Positions 1 through 9,331 of a DNA stretch of 64,000 nucleotides are shown here, one piece after another. The notes under the pieces were generated by a model that was given only the letters and a program-made list of their open reading frames with translations, was not told where the DNA came from and searched no databases. The position numbers and the translations under genes were made by a program. This DNA comes from Akanthomyces muscarius. Taxonomy: Eukaryota; Ascomycota; Sordariomycetes; Hypocreales; Cordycipitaceae. Every line of letters begins with the position of its first letter. Position 1 is the stretch's first letter. The stretch spans positions 3,658,001 through 3,722,000 of the forward strand of contig NC_079242.1 in NCBI RefSeq assembly GCF_028009165.1. The letters run 5' to 3'.

Positions 1-476
1 TGCAGATTGTGCTGCTCGGCGCCCAGGACATCCTCGGCCCGCGGTTCGCGGTGCCCGCGCGCTGGGTGCCCGAGGCCTGGGACTACCATCCCGTGCTGCG
101 CGAGGACAATGTGGAGGCGGGCGGCCTGCCGATTGGCCTGCTCGCCGCCGCTGATGCTGGTGATGGCGATGCTGCTGCTACTGGTGGACGGCGGAGGAGC
201 AGTGCCGGCGCCGAAAAGTCGGCCAAGTACGGCAGTGGTGGCTCAATGCACGTCATTGACTGCTCCATCTGCCAGGAGATTCTCGAGGTGCCCGTCGTGC
301 GCGCCGGCAGCGACGACGAAGGCGGCGGAAGGGGAGGCGGTGTGGCGAGCGTGTTTGCACGGCGCATGTACATGGTCACGCCGTGTCGGCACATTTTTCA
401 CACGGCGTGCCTGGAGAGCTGGATGAAGTTTCGGCTGCAGTGCCCGATATGTAGAGAGGACCTGCCTCCGCTGTGA
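1..476 (+). CDS. tul1: Dsc E3 ubiquitin ligase subunit Tul1/DscA, C-terminal part
   Basis: Partial gene; its 5' part lies outside the window. The open frame enters at base 3 and ends at TGA 474-476. It begins with a conserved membrane-proximal segment (LLGAQDILGPRFAVPARWVP, then WDYHPVLRED and LPIG) typical of Tul1/Dsc1 proteins. After a low-complexity Gly/Ser linker it ends in a RING-H2 finger: CSICQEI, a spacer, then CRHIFHTACLESWM and CPICREDLPPL. The family is a polytopic Golgi/endosome membrane E3 ligase of the Dsc complex, which ubiquitinates membrane proteins and in several fungi is needed to activate SREBP. Only the cytosolic C-terminus is visible; the RING is complete, but the linker between its first and second Cys pairs is unusually long and Gly-rich. 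The convergent transcription-factor gene begins 363 nt downstream. Confidence 0.85.
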   Translation, partial: QIVLLGAQDILGPRFAVPARWVPEAWDYHPVLREDNVEAGGLPIGLLAAADAGDGDAAATGGRRRSSAGAEKSAKYGSGGSMHVIDCSICQEILEVPVVRAGSDDEGGGRGGGVASVFARRMYMVTPCRHIFHTACLESWMKFRLQCPICREDLPPL

Positions 477-839
477 AGGGAGGCGACGATGAATCGTTTT
501 TATAACCCAAGAACTGCAATGTACATAGATACGGGGTGTTCCACTTTAGCGTTTTTGCTTGAAGAAACGTATAGATTCACGAATAGCACTGCACAATCAC
601 GATCTGCTCATGGCATGATGCTCTACGCATTGAATATGTGGAAGGAAGGCTTGTACAGGAGCATGGCGGACGTGAAAAATGTGACAGGTATATTGGGAGG
701 CGGATCCGTACAATCATAGCATGATCAAGATGGCCCGGTTTCCAAAATAGAACCCGTCCAAGATACGGGAACCAACGCTAAATAGTACTATATACAGGGC
801 TATAAAATGGCGTTTTGAGTGTCATTGTGCATGCCCACT
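477..839. other. convergent 3' flanks of tul1 and the Zn2Cys6 gene
   Basis: About 360 nt between two stop codons facing each other. I see AT-rich 3'-UTR-like sequence, no conserved reading frame and no RNA gene. The 76-aa frame at 489-719 has no recognisable features. Confidence 0.6.
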
Positions 840-3002
840 CTACCAAGATATGCGCGTCTTCTTGAGACGCACATCCAGGCCGCCGTTGAAGACTGCCCGC
901 GTGCCGACGGTAATGTCGGCGTAGCGCGAGCGGAGGTCAAAATCCGCCGCCTTGAGCATGATGCGCCGGTCCTCCGGGATAGTGCGCTGCACCACGCCCT
1001 GGGCATCTGTGTAGCCGGCGAGGGGGTTGCGCGGGTCAAACGCGGGCGGCACCGCGGCGCCGCCGCCGCCGGGGACGCCTTGCTCCTCGAGCTGCATGAC
1101 CCAAGTGGCAATGTTGGACGTGAGCTCGCTGTCCCACATGCCCTCGCGGCGGGCGCTGCTCTTGAGCAGCTGGATGGCCTGGCGCCGCAGCCACGGGTCG
1201 CGGCACTTGGTCGCCACGACGAACAGCGGCGGTACGATGCCCAGGTCGGCCGAGAAACTGGGCTTCAGACGGCCTGGGCCGTACTTGCCGGCCTTGAAGG
1301 CCCCTCTGGTGCCGTGTGCGTAGTGCGGCGGCTGGCCGTCCGGCGTTTGAGCATGGCGCTCGGCGGCGAATCTGCTCTCATCGGCGCCGACGACTTCCCA
1401 ACCGAGGTCGACAATCATTTTAAAGTGCGGCATGAAGGAATCAAACTGCACTTCGTTGTCGCAAAATAGCATGAGGAAAATAATGTTTGTGTTGACCTGA
1501 AACATTTTGAGAGCGGCAATGCCTGCTCTTTCAATGAGCGGCATGTCTGGGTTCATGCGCGAGGCCAGAATGGGCTCGAATGCATCGGACCAGGCTGTCA
1601 GGCGATCTTTCAGACCCATGCCGTACTTCTTCCACGCGGCAGGGAGGACATAGCTGGGGTCGGTTTTGGCGGCATGGAGCTGCTCGACAAACATCAGTAG
1701 CGCCATGCATAATTTATCGGAGGCGAGTCGTGCCTCGGCCAGACTCTCAAAGATGCCTTCTCTGGGTGGGCTGCCGATAACCGAGGGCGAGCTCCTATCA
1801 GACCCCGGAGAGTCAGCGTGTTCAGATGTCGAGCCCAGTTTGACAACATATGGTTGAGGAAAATGGAAGGCCAGGTCATATGATTTTGCCTGTATGGCAA
1901 GGCGGCCAAAGAGGGTGACCAACTCGTCCGGAGTCGTGTTCAGTGCTGTTAGCAGATTTGATGAACGGCTACCCTGAGCTTGCCCCAGGATACCGAGGCC
2001 AGTTTGTATCTGGATAATTGCTTGCTTGTGATCACCAATGAAGGAGTCAAAGCAGGCCAGGAGGATGATGGCAATTAGACGTGTATTGTGGCTGTGAACA
2101 GTGTCGCCCCTGACGGACAGCACGGCGTTGCAAGCGTCAGAGTACTGCTTGATGGCAACCTGCCAATGGGACATGATGGAATCGGTATGCTGCTGCATAT
2201 CCACGCCATATGGAACCTCGAAAGACTGCTCCAGAGTCTTGTACAAGGCGCCGAGGGCAACCACAGAATGACGAACGGCGCTTTCGTTGTGGCATTCTTG
2301 CAGGACTCGCTGCGTCCAAAAATTGGAGTTGAAGTAGCCCGAGAGCTGGGAGGCTGTGTGTAGCCTGAACAGATCAAAATACATATTTTCAACAGGGTAA
2401 ACGGATACGGCCGTAGAAGGTCGATGCATAGCTAGAGGTGCTGCGGAAGCAAGTAGTGGTTGGTAATGTTCCACCATCTTCCGACGGCGACCAGCACGCC
2501 GAGGTGGCAAGATCGTCTGTTTCCGAAGCATGCTTATGCCTATCGGCTGAGCAGCGGCATTTGATGAAGGAGCAATGGCAGTCTGTATCGCTGCCAGGGG
2601 CTTGGGGGCAATGCGAATCTCCATGGCCGGCCGCGAGTTGCGACTGGGGGGCGGGTAGCCCACGCAGGTCTTGCCGCTCCTGATGCATTGCGTACACTCT
2701 GGGCGTTGTTCATCACACTTGATCCTCCGTTTCCTGTTGGTGAGAAAGAAGAGAAAGAGGATAAGTATAATTACCGAAAGGAGAGATGCCGGGAACAAGG
2801 CGGCATTAGCAAGGAAAACTTACTTGCAGTTGGTGCAGCCAGTCTTGACTTTGGGATTACTCCTGCGCCCGCGTTTGGCAGGCTGGCCCGGGTCAAGAGC
2901 CGGTGGCACCGAGGCAGAAGAAGATTGAGGGTCGTTGGCAGGCTTGGAAGATTGATAGTCGGTGCCTCGGGAACCTGGTGCGTTGATGGGGGCAATTGAC
3001 AT
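840..3002 (-). CDS. Zn2Cys6 fungal-type transcription factor
   Basis: Two exons on the minus strand: 3002-2824 and 2733-840, joined over a 90-nt intron with donor GTAAGT and acceptor CAG. The product is 690 aa. Residues 43-53 are basic (AKRGRRSNPKVK). The zinc cluster follows with Cys at 56, 59, 66, 73, 76 and 83, spaced C-x2-C-x6-C-x6-C-x2-C-x6-C, which is the canonical binuclear cluster for DNA binding. The rest resembles the helical middle region of fungal regulators (for example HSVVALGALYKTLE and IAIILLACFDSFIGDHKQAI), likely the fungal-specific regulatory domain. The intron falls inside the zinc cluster, one residue after the second Cys. If it is retained, a stop appears immediately, so only spliced mRNA makes a DNA-binding protein. 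The regulated genes cannot be told from the sequence. The ATG at 3002 is chosen because it opens the frame leading into the cluster. Confidence 0.9.
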
Positions 3003-4830
3003 GTTGGCCGGCTTGTAGGGTAGGCTATGACATTGAAGGGAGGAGGGCTGAGTGAGAGGCGTAATTTATGTCGGGGTGTGCGGTGGATGTATTATAGACT
3101 ATACTGTGCAGCGGTAATCTTTTACTGAAATGGCCGCGGTCAAGGCGAAGCAAAAAGGAGTGCTGCCAACGAGATGGAAGGGCAAGACGAGGCGTAGGTA
3201 CGACTCGACGGCGTCATGAAGCTATATCTCCGCGGGGTGGTGAGAAGCCGAGGCCTATCGACGCGACTGGTCGGTCAGTCAATGGTGTCAACGCCTCAAA
3301 CCAGGACGAATGCAGCAGCACATAGTATGCGCTTGGTCTTGCAGGCTTGGAAGTTGAGGATGCAGAGCGTTGAACTTGCAAAGAGAGATCGGCGTTTTGG
3401 GGAGTGGAGGTGACGACGATATGGTGAGATGGTGAGCTCGGGAGTTTTTACCAGGCATCAGGTACCTGGCCAGTGCTGCCTCGCGCTGAGCATGGGGGTT
3501 CCGACCAGAGTTGGTGGGGGTTTTTGGTGGGATATCCGCTGCAAACTCCGCTAGGAACTACCTACCTACCTAGTACCTACCTAGCAAAGTGCGCTACTGC
3601 TCGGCAAGCCTGGGTGGGATAGTGTCATTTCTACCTAGCGTACCGGTCCTACAGAAGGATAACACAGCAGCACGGCAATAGCGTAGAGCAGTTTTGGGGG
3701 GGGTTTAAGCCATTAAACCATGTCCAATTCTTTATAGTTTCGCGACACATGAGCCTGCATTGGATTATGTTTTAAAAAGAGGTCGCTGCCAATTGGCCCC
3801 AGCGTGGTGCGATGTTCATGTCTAGGCACACTAGAATCCAACTGCCGACTTAAATGAGATATATGCCACAGACCCTACATTAATCTACTGGTACGGCAGT
3901 TCCATTCATCACCGCTCAGACGTTTTAGCCTCGTCCCAATGATGAGGGCCATTGACGGCTGCTTCCGCCGAGGCTGGTCCCCCAACTTACGGTCACTCAG
4001 CCTTGCAAAAAAGTCGCACTGCATCTTTGAATTCCTCTGCACGCCATGTCAAAATGGCGTCAACGGAAATCGTACGATTCCAAGACAAGTTGGCATTTCA
4101 TCTGCGCACCCCGATTACCGCCGGCTGTTCAGACTGATAACAGCACCTGAGCATCGCGTGCGTGATTGTCATCGAACAGCATGGACATGGTGTCCACCTT
4201 GACACAATTTATGCGAGCATATTGCCCCTCGCCAGTCGTGAACTTGACTCTTGCTGCCTTTATGCTCCTTCAATACGGTCGTCAAGCGCAATGCGCGGAG
4301 GCGCAGCCCAAAAAACCATTGTCCTAATTTGATACATTCTGGGACGTGCTCATACGGGAATCAACATTTATATCTTAAGAAAAAGGGCAGGACTGTTGAG
4401 TAGGCGGTTTTGTTCGCTTGACTGACAGTGTTGTACTCCGTAACTGACGGCGGCTGGGCGAGGCCCCACAACGGCAGAGCCGCCATCGCCAACGGTGGTG
4501 CAGAATTATTCGCGGCATCTTGTCGTAGAATGCCTAATTATCACAGTCTCCCGAGATCCTGCCGCCACCACATCGCAAGGCAGCACGTTACAATATCGAT
4601 CATCTCAGACAGAAACTACCAATCGTCATAAAGTCTCCCTTCTCCGCTCCCGTCTCCATCTCGCCTGCACAAGTCGTCGAACCGAGTCGAATCGTGCGGC
4701 CGCCCACCCACCCGAAAATCCATCACTGCGCACACCAAGACGCATTTACAACTGCAGGAGCACGGCTCTACGACGTCATCTCTAGAAACCATTCGAGACG
4801 AGGGCAACTCCAGCTCGAGAACCCTACGCC
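3003..4830. other. divergent promoter region, no gene seen
   Basis: 1.8 kb between the divergently transcribed Zn2Cys6 gene and the small membrane-protein gene. Short frames here (3216-3413, 3939-4202, 4428-4631) have no family features and overlap one another, so I treat them as chance. It holds a TACC-type repeat at 3557-3585 and an 8-G run near 3696. Both flanking promoters must lie here. Confidence 0.6.
3557..3585. repeat. TACC/CTAGTACC short tandem repeat
   Basis: Tetranucleotide-like run of CTAC/CTAGTACC units in intergenic DNA. The same motif recurs at 34954-34994 and 42587-42618. Confidence 0.7.
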
Positions 4831-5397
4831 ATGGCCACGACGACCGCGCAACCCGAGCCGCCGCAACGGCCGGGCCAGAACCCCTTGATCGACAACGTCG
4901 CCATGGTCTTTGCCGTCGGCACGCCGCTCATCATGCTCATGCCGCCGCGCAAGATGGACCTGCGCTTCTTTGCCCTCGCCGCCACCTTTTCGCTCTCCAC
5001 CAACCACCTCTGCAAGTCATACACGGGCGAGTCCATCTACTCCCGGTTCAACAACCGCGTCTCCTCGGCCTTTGACAATGGCCTGCCCGACGGCGCCAAG
5101 CGCACGCAGCAGCTGCTCAAGGAACACAGAGAGCGCGAGGCGGCGGCCAAGGGCCTCCAAGACAAGTCCGCCGGCAGCTCCAACGTCCTCAAGGACATTT
5201 GGATGGGCGGCGAAAAGGAGGACTGGAAGGAGAAGCGCGCCGAGGAGCACCAGAAGAGCTTCGAGGAGGGCAAGGGCATGAGCGACATCATCATGGAGCA
5301 GATTGCGGACGTCTTTAGTGGTAATTGGGGCGGTGCGAAGAAGAGCCAGGAGATGGAGCCGACGAAACAGGACGACGCGGACAATCGCAAGAAATAA
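4831..5397 (+). CDS. small membrane protein with charged C-terminal half
   Basis: Uninterrupted 188-aa frame, ATG 4831 to TAA 5395-5397. The first 20 residues are Pro/Gln-rich. Two hydrophobic segments follow, about residues 22-39 (NVAMVFAVGTPLIMLM) and 46-60 (FFALAATFSLSTNHL), then a strongly charged, probably coiled or helical tail (QQLLKEHREREAAAKG, DWKEKRAEEHQKSFEEGKG) ending in Lys. As I recall, homologues in hypocrealean genomes carry the automatic label 'rhomboid family membrane protein', but I see no GxSG serine motif or catalytic His, so protease activity is not supported. Codon use is GC-rich at third positions, like its neighbours. Function unknown; probably an organelle membrane protein with a soluble tail. 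Confidence 0.75.
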   Translation: MATTTAQPEPPQRPGQNPLIDNVAMVFAVGTPLIMLMPPRKMDLRFFALAATFSLSTNHLCKSYTGESIYSRFNNRVSSAFDNGLPDGAKRTQQLLKEHREREAAAKGLQDKSAGSSNVLKDIWMGGEKEDWKEKRAEEHQKSFEEGKGMSDIIMEQIADVFSGNWGGAKKSQEMEPTKQDDADNRKK

Positions 5398-5745
5398 GAC
5401 TGGCAAGTCCGTGAAGGGAAACGACCAGCGCCATTGCAGCAGAGGCGAGGCATGCCCAGAATGGCGGAGACGACAATGTAACACCATGTACCAAACTAGT
5501 CGACGGCGAAATCAAGCCACAGACGCAAGCTATGAATATCGCAGGAACACCACCTCTTAATGTAAAGTAGTATATATACCAAAGGAAGTTGATATCACCG
5601 ACACCGAAGTTCCTGATACAAAACAGTGTGCTACCAAGCTAATCCCCAGCAAGGCCATATGGAAAGTTTATTTGCCATACATGTGACAAAAAGGAGCGGC
5701 GCTCCAACAAGACGAGATATCAGCTGTATACTAGAGTGAGGATTA
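5398..5745. other. 3' flank, no gene seen
   Basis: AT-rich sequence after the small membrane-protein gene, likely its 3' UTR and the 3' side of the doubtful minus-strand gene at 5746. No other coding signal. Confidence 0.5.
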
Positions 5746-6156
5746 TTAGGTTTCTTCAGTGTTTTTGTCTGCCTCGTCCATGCTTTCTTCCTCATTCGTC
5801 TTGTGTGGAAACGAGATGAAGAAACACGTGCGCTGGTGCATGAATGCCGTGAAAGTGGATGCCATGGCTCCGACGCTTCGTATGATCGTGGCCACAAGCA
5901 CGAGGTGCCCAAGCTGCAGCTATAGTTAGTGGTGCCAAGTTTCTTAAGCCAAAATAAGCACATGGAATAAAACACCGACCTGTCTCGACGACAACGACGA
6001 CGACAACAGTACCAGTACGAGTGTTCCAAAAATAGCCCCCAAAATACGTAGAGGCGCGGCAGCCCACCACGGGTGCTGCGCCTCAGAGCAAGCCCGACCC
6101 AGCCACTACCACTGAAGATTGCTACCAGTGCAAACAAAGACCCCGGTGGTGGCCAT
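5746..6156 (-). pseudogene. possible small membrane protein, frame broken by one TAG
   Basis: Doubtful minus-strand gene. A last exon at 5919-5746 encodes about 57 residues, including a hydrophobic stretch (GHLVLVATIIRSVGAMA) and an acidic end (NEEESMDEADKNTEET) before TAA. An upstream exon ending at 5980 with CAG|GTCGGT encodes WWAAAPLRILGAIFG then TLVLVLLSSSLSS, a clear membrane-like segment; the 60-nt intron joins in phase 0. Upstream the same frame reaches ATG 6156 in a good initiation context (AATAATGGCC) but is broken by TAG at 6106-6108. No intron of normal size explains the stop, so this is a pseudogene, a sequencing error, or a gene with a different first exon (a short frame starting near 6298 ends at a GTGAGT donor but joins out of phase). 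No family recognised. Confidence 0.3.
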
Positions 6157-6947
6157 TATTAGTTCGAGTAAAACAAAAGAGAAAAGAGACCTAAAAATGT
6201 CCTAAAGGAATTGAAATAATCAACAGCGTCAAAGATTTTAAAAAATAAAATAAAAAATACTCACATGAGTGAAGTCAAATAAACTCTTCCGAGAAGCATC
6301 TCCCTCTTCTCCCTATTTTTGTCACCCACTCTGCGCTGCGAAACGGGTACGTGGCTGGCCACCGTGGCTGGCTGTTGTCATGTCGGTACCTACTCTTCCA
6401 CCAAAGAGCACACCACCAGCCTTGTACCTGAGAGACAACTCCGTCACTGTGGCACCGATCAACAAGTGCACAGCCGCGAGCGGGCTCTGTTGCGTCAGTC
6501 AGGCACATTGGTTCCTGAAAAGGCCACTGCGCTGCCCATCAAATCCCCTGCTGAAATTGCTGCCCTTGTTTATTAGGCACCTGGCTCCTTCATCATCGCG
6601 CCCGCTCCTGTTGCTGCATAATTTACTTTCCATCGACCGTCTCCTCTTCGACACACAGACGCTTGCGCATATTACAGAGTGCGAGCTAAATTCCTACTAC
6701 GCTTCTGAAACGAGCCGACGCCTGCAATTTCACGCCTGCTAGGCCGCCCATTGTGCCTCATTAGCTCTTAGCGCCCACCCACCCCAGACACTAAACTTTC
6801 TAGCCGTCTGGTCCCTGGCCGCTCCCGAACAATCGCGCTTTCACCCTCGATACTGTATCGCCCATCTCAGACCTTCCATCGGCAACTCGCCTCCTGCCTC
6901 GCTCGTCGTCGACCTAGCACTCAAGGGAAAAGCGACTTGTCGACACC
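6157..6947. other. rhomboid gene promoter and 5' leader
   Basis: About 0.8 kb upstream of the rhomboid ATG. The last 350 nt is C/T-rich like a fungal leader. Overlapping short frames (6269-6742) look like chance. No RNA gene seen. Confidence 0.5.
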
Positions 6948-8565
6948 ATGGCGTCGGGTGGCTATCCTTATCCCGCCGCTGGCGGCCACGCACAGCAGCC
7001 ATACTACGACCCTGAATCTTTGCAGGTGCATTCGCAGCAGGCGACGCCTGCGCCGTCATACCACGCCGGCCAACCCGGCCACGACTACGACTACAACGTA
7101 CAGCACGCCCAAAACCAACCCGGCCGACCTTCGCCATTTGACACCGTCTTCGACGACAACGCCTACCCGTCCGGCTCCAGGCATGGCAGCGTGCCCGGTG
7201 GTAGCACACCGCAGCCCGGCCTGTACCAAGACACGGGCTACTACGGCCAGGCCGGAGCCTCCCCCATGTCTTCCCGGCCAAACGTCGCTGAGGATATTCC
7301 TCTGCAAGACCGTCCGACCAAGGACGGCGAACCCAACGACCACATATACGATGCCTCGGCAGCCCCCGGGCAAAGCTCCCGCAAGGGCAGAGGCAAAGTT
7401 CGCGTGGGAGAGCTGGGCATGCTTGGGTCCGACAAGAAACGAATTCCCTTTGTTGTATACTTCTTCAGCTTGGTCCAAGCTGCTGTATTTATTGCCGAAA
7501 TTGCCAAGAATGGTGAGTCGCACGGAGCTGACTACTCGATTTGGTGTCATGTTCGTTTCTGCTAACACGATCTCTTCAGGTGTAATGACCGGCTCTCCTA
7601 TCATGATTAAGCCACAATTTAACCCCATGATCGGGCCCTCGACGCAGGTCCTCATCAACATGGGTGCTCGATATGCGCCATGTATGCACAACATCAAAGC
7701 CATTCAGGGTGCACCGGCGGACCGACCAATCTATTTCCTCTGCCCCAACGCGACGACAAACAACGAGATCTGCCCTCTATCTACGCTCTGTGGGTTCGGT
7801 GGTGTACCTGACCCCGTCTTTGACGGAAACGCGGACCAGCACCCGGCACCCGATCAGTGGTGGCGGTTTATTATCCCCATCTTTATGCATGCTGGAATCA
7901 TTCATATTGGATTCAACTTGCTTCTTCAGTTGACAGTGGCCAAGGAGATGGAACAGGCCATTGGGTCTATCCGTTTCTTCCTCGTTTATATGAGCGCTGG
8001 CATCTTTGGTTTCGTCATGGGTGGTAATTTTGCCACACCTGGTATTGCATCGACTGGAGCTTCTGGTTCCTTGTTTGGCATTATTGCGCTTACTCTTTTG
8101 GATTTGCTGTACTCGTGGTCGGAACGTCGCAGCCCCGTCAAGGATCTCATGTTTATTATTTTGGACATGGTCATTGCATTTGTCCTCGGGTTGTTGCCTG
8201 GCTTGGACAACTTTTCACATATCGGTGGTTTTCTGATGGGACTGGCGCTTGGAATTTGTGTCTTGCATTCTCCCAATGCGCTGCGAAGACGCCTAGACGA
8301 GGGCTCGGCCTATTCCGCTGTACACGGCGGCTCAGGAGTACACCCGCCCTTCCATAAAAGCCCTCTGGGCTTTTTCAAAGGGCGAAAGCCGCTCTGGTGG
8401 GCTTGGTGGATTGTGCGAGTTGCCGTTCTCATCACCATTATTGTCGTCTTCATTGTGCTGCTCAACAACTTTTACAAACTTGGCGAGCAGTGTGGGTGGT
8501 GCAAGTACTTGAGTTGCCTGCCCATCAAGGACTGGTGTGATCTTGGCGCGATCAAGGACTCTTGA
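6948..8565 (+). CDS. rhomboid intramembrane serine protease
   Basis: Two exons, 6948-7512 and 7580-8565, with a 67-nt intron (GTGAGT...TTCAG); 516 aa. Residues 1-165 are a disordered Tyr/Gln/Pro-rich cytosolic tail, followed by a basic patch and the first membrane segment (IPFVVYFFSLVQAAVFIAEI). A Cys-containing luminal loop precedes the rhomboid core: WWRFIIPIFMHAGIIHIGFN, the catalytic GASGSLFG with Ser350, and FSHIGGFLMG with His402, giving the Ser-His dyad. A last membrane helix near residue 475 is followed by a Cys-rich C-terminus (CGWCKYLSCLPIKDWC). Rhomboids cut transmembrane substrates within the membrane. The long N-terminal tail and C-terminal extra helix suit the secretase-type fungal family rather than the short Rbd2/RbdB type. 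Substrate not inferable. Confidence 0.92.
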
Positions 8566-9331
8566 TCGGTCTATCTTAAGCCATTGTACTTGGATACTTC
8601 TGTTTGCTGTTTTCATCCCTTGCATTGCATGCCAAGGTTGGCATTGCTGCACAGCGTTGGCGTTCTATTGGGCAATACATTGTATGGCTTTGGTCATGCA
8701 TAGGTAGTTTGAATGATTTGACCTAAATTCACGAATAGTTGAAAGTAAATGTACCGTCGTTGAACTGTCTTGATCGTCATGTCCTTGCTTTTATCGTGAT
8801 CATCATTATTATTGCTGCCACTACTATCGTTATTATCGTTGCTATCATTATTATACGGGTGGACTGTCAACGCGAATTCTCCCAGGGCGGTTTGCCACCG
8901 CCACAGCACAAGGACGTGCTCCAGATAATTTCAAAACACAACAAACCTCACAAACTCCACAAGTCTGATAAAAAGATCGAAACTAAATCATCTATTTCAG
9001 GGGTCGCCTGTTGTAATATCCCTCTGTCGCTCGCCTCGCGAAATCACGTGCGGGCCATTAACGCTTGAGTGGGTCTGTCACGTCACGGTGCGAAAGGCGC
9101 GTCTCTAAAGTGGCGTGCCAAACCGGCGTGTCAAGCCAATCGCCATGTACTTTTTGCCCATCATTGGCCATTGACAACCTTCCCCTGTTGCAAGAAGCCA
9201 CAACAACAGCACTGGCCATTGATTCGCTTCAATCCTATTGCAAGATACTTAAGCTTTGAGACTTTTTTACTTCTAGCAGTCGCTGTCGATTTTTCGATCT
9301 ATCATTCGAACGAATACAGAAACACAGAGGC
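8566..9331. other. intergenic region and pol3 promoter
   Basis: Holds the rhomboid 3' UTR and the promoter of the DNA polymerase delta gene. A (TTA/TCG)-rich microsatellite-like tract lies at about 8795-8855. Likely cell-cycle elements near 9037-9102 are listed separately. Confidence 0.6.
9037..9102. promoter_or_regulatory. CGCGAAA and CGCGT cores in the pol3 promoter
   Basis: CGCGAAA at 9037-9043 and CGCGT at 9098-9102, 230-295 nt before the polymerase delta ATG. These match cores of SBF/MBF (SCB/MCB) elements that drive G1/S transcription of replication genes in yeasts. Function here is inferred; the pol31 promoter carries related cores. Confidence 0.35.

Noticed and set aside
819..1469. 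216-codon plus-strand frame over the Zn2Cys6 gene
   Set aside because: Opposite-strand shadow; the minus frame continues into a clear zinc cluster.
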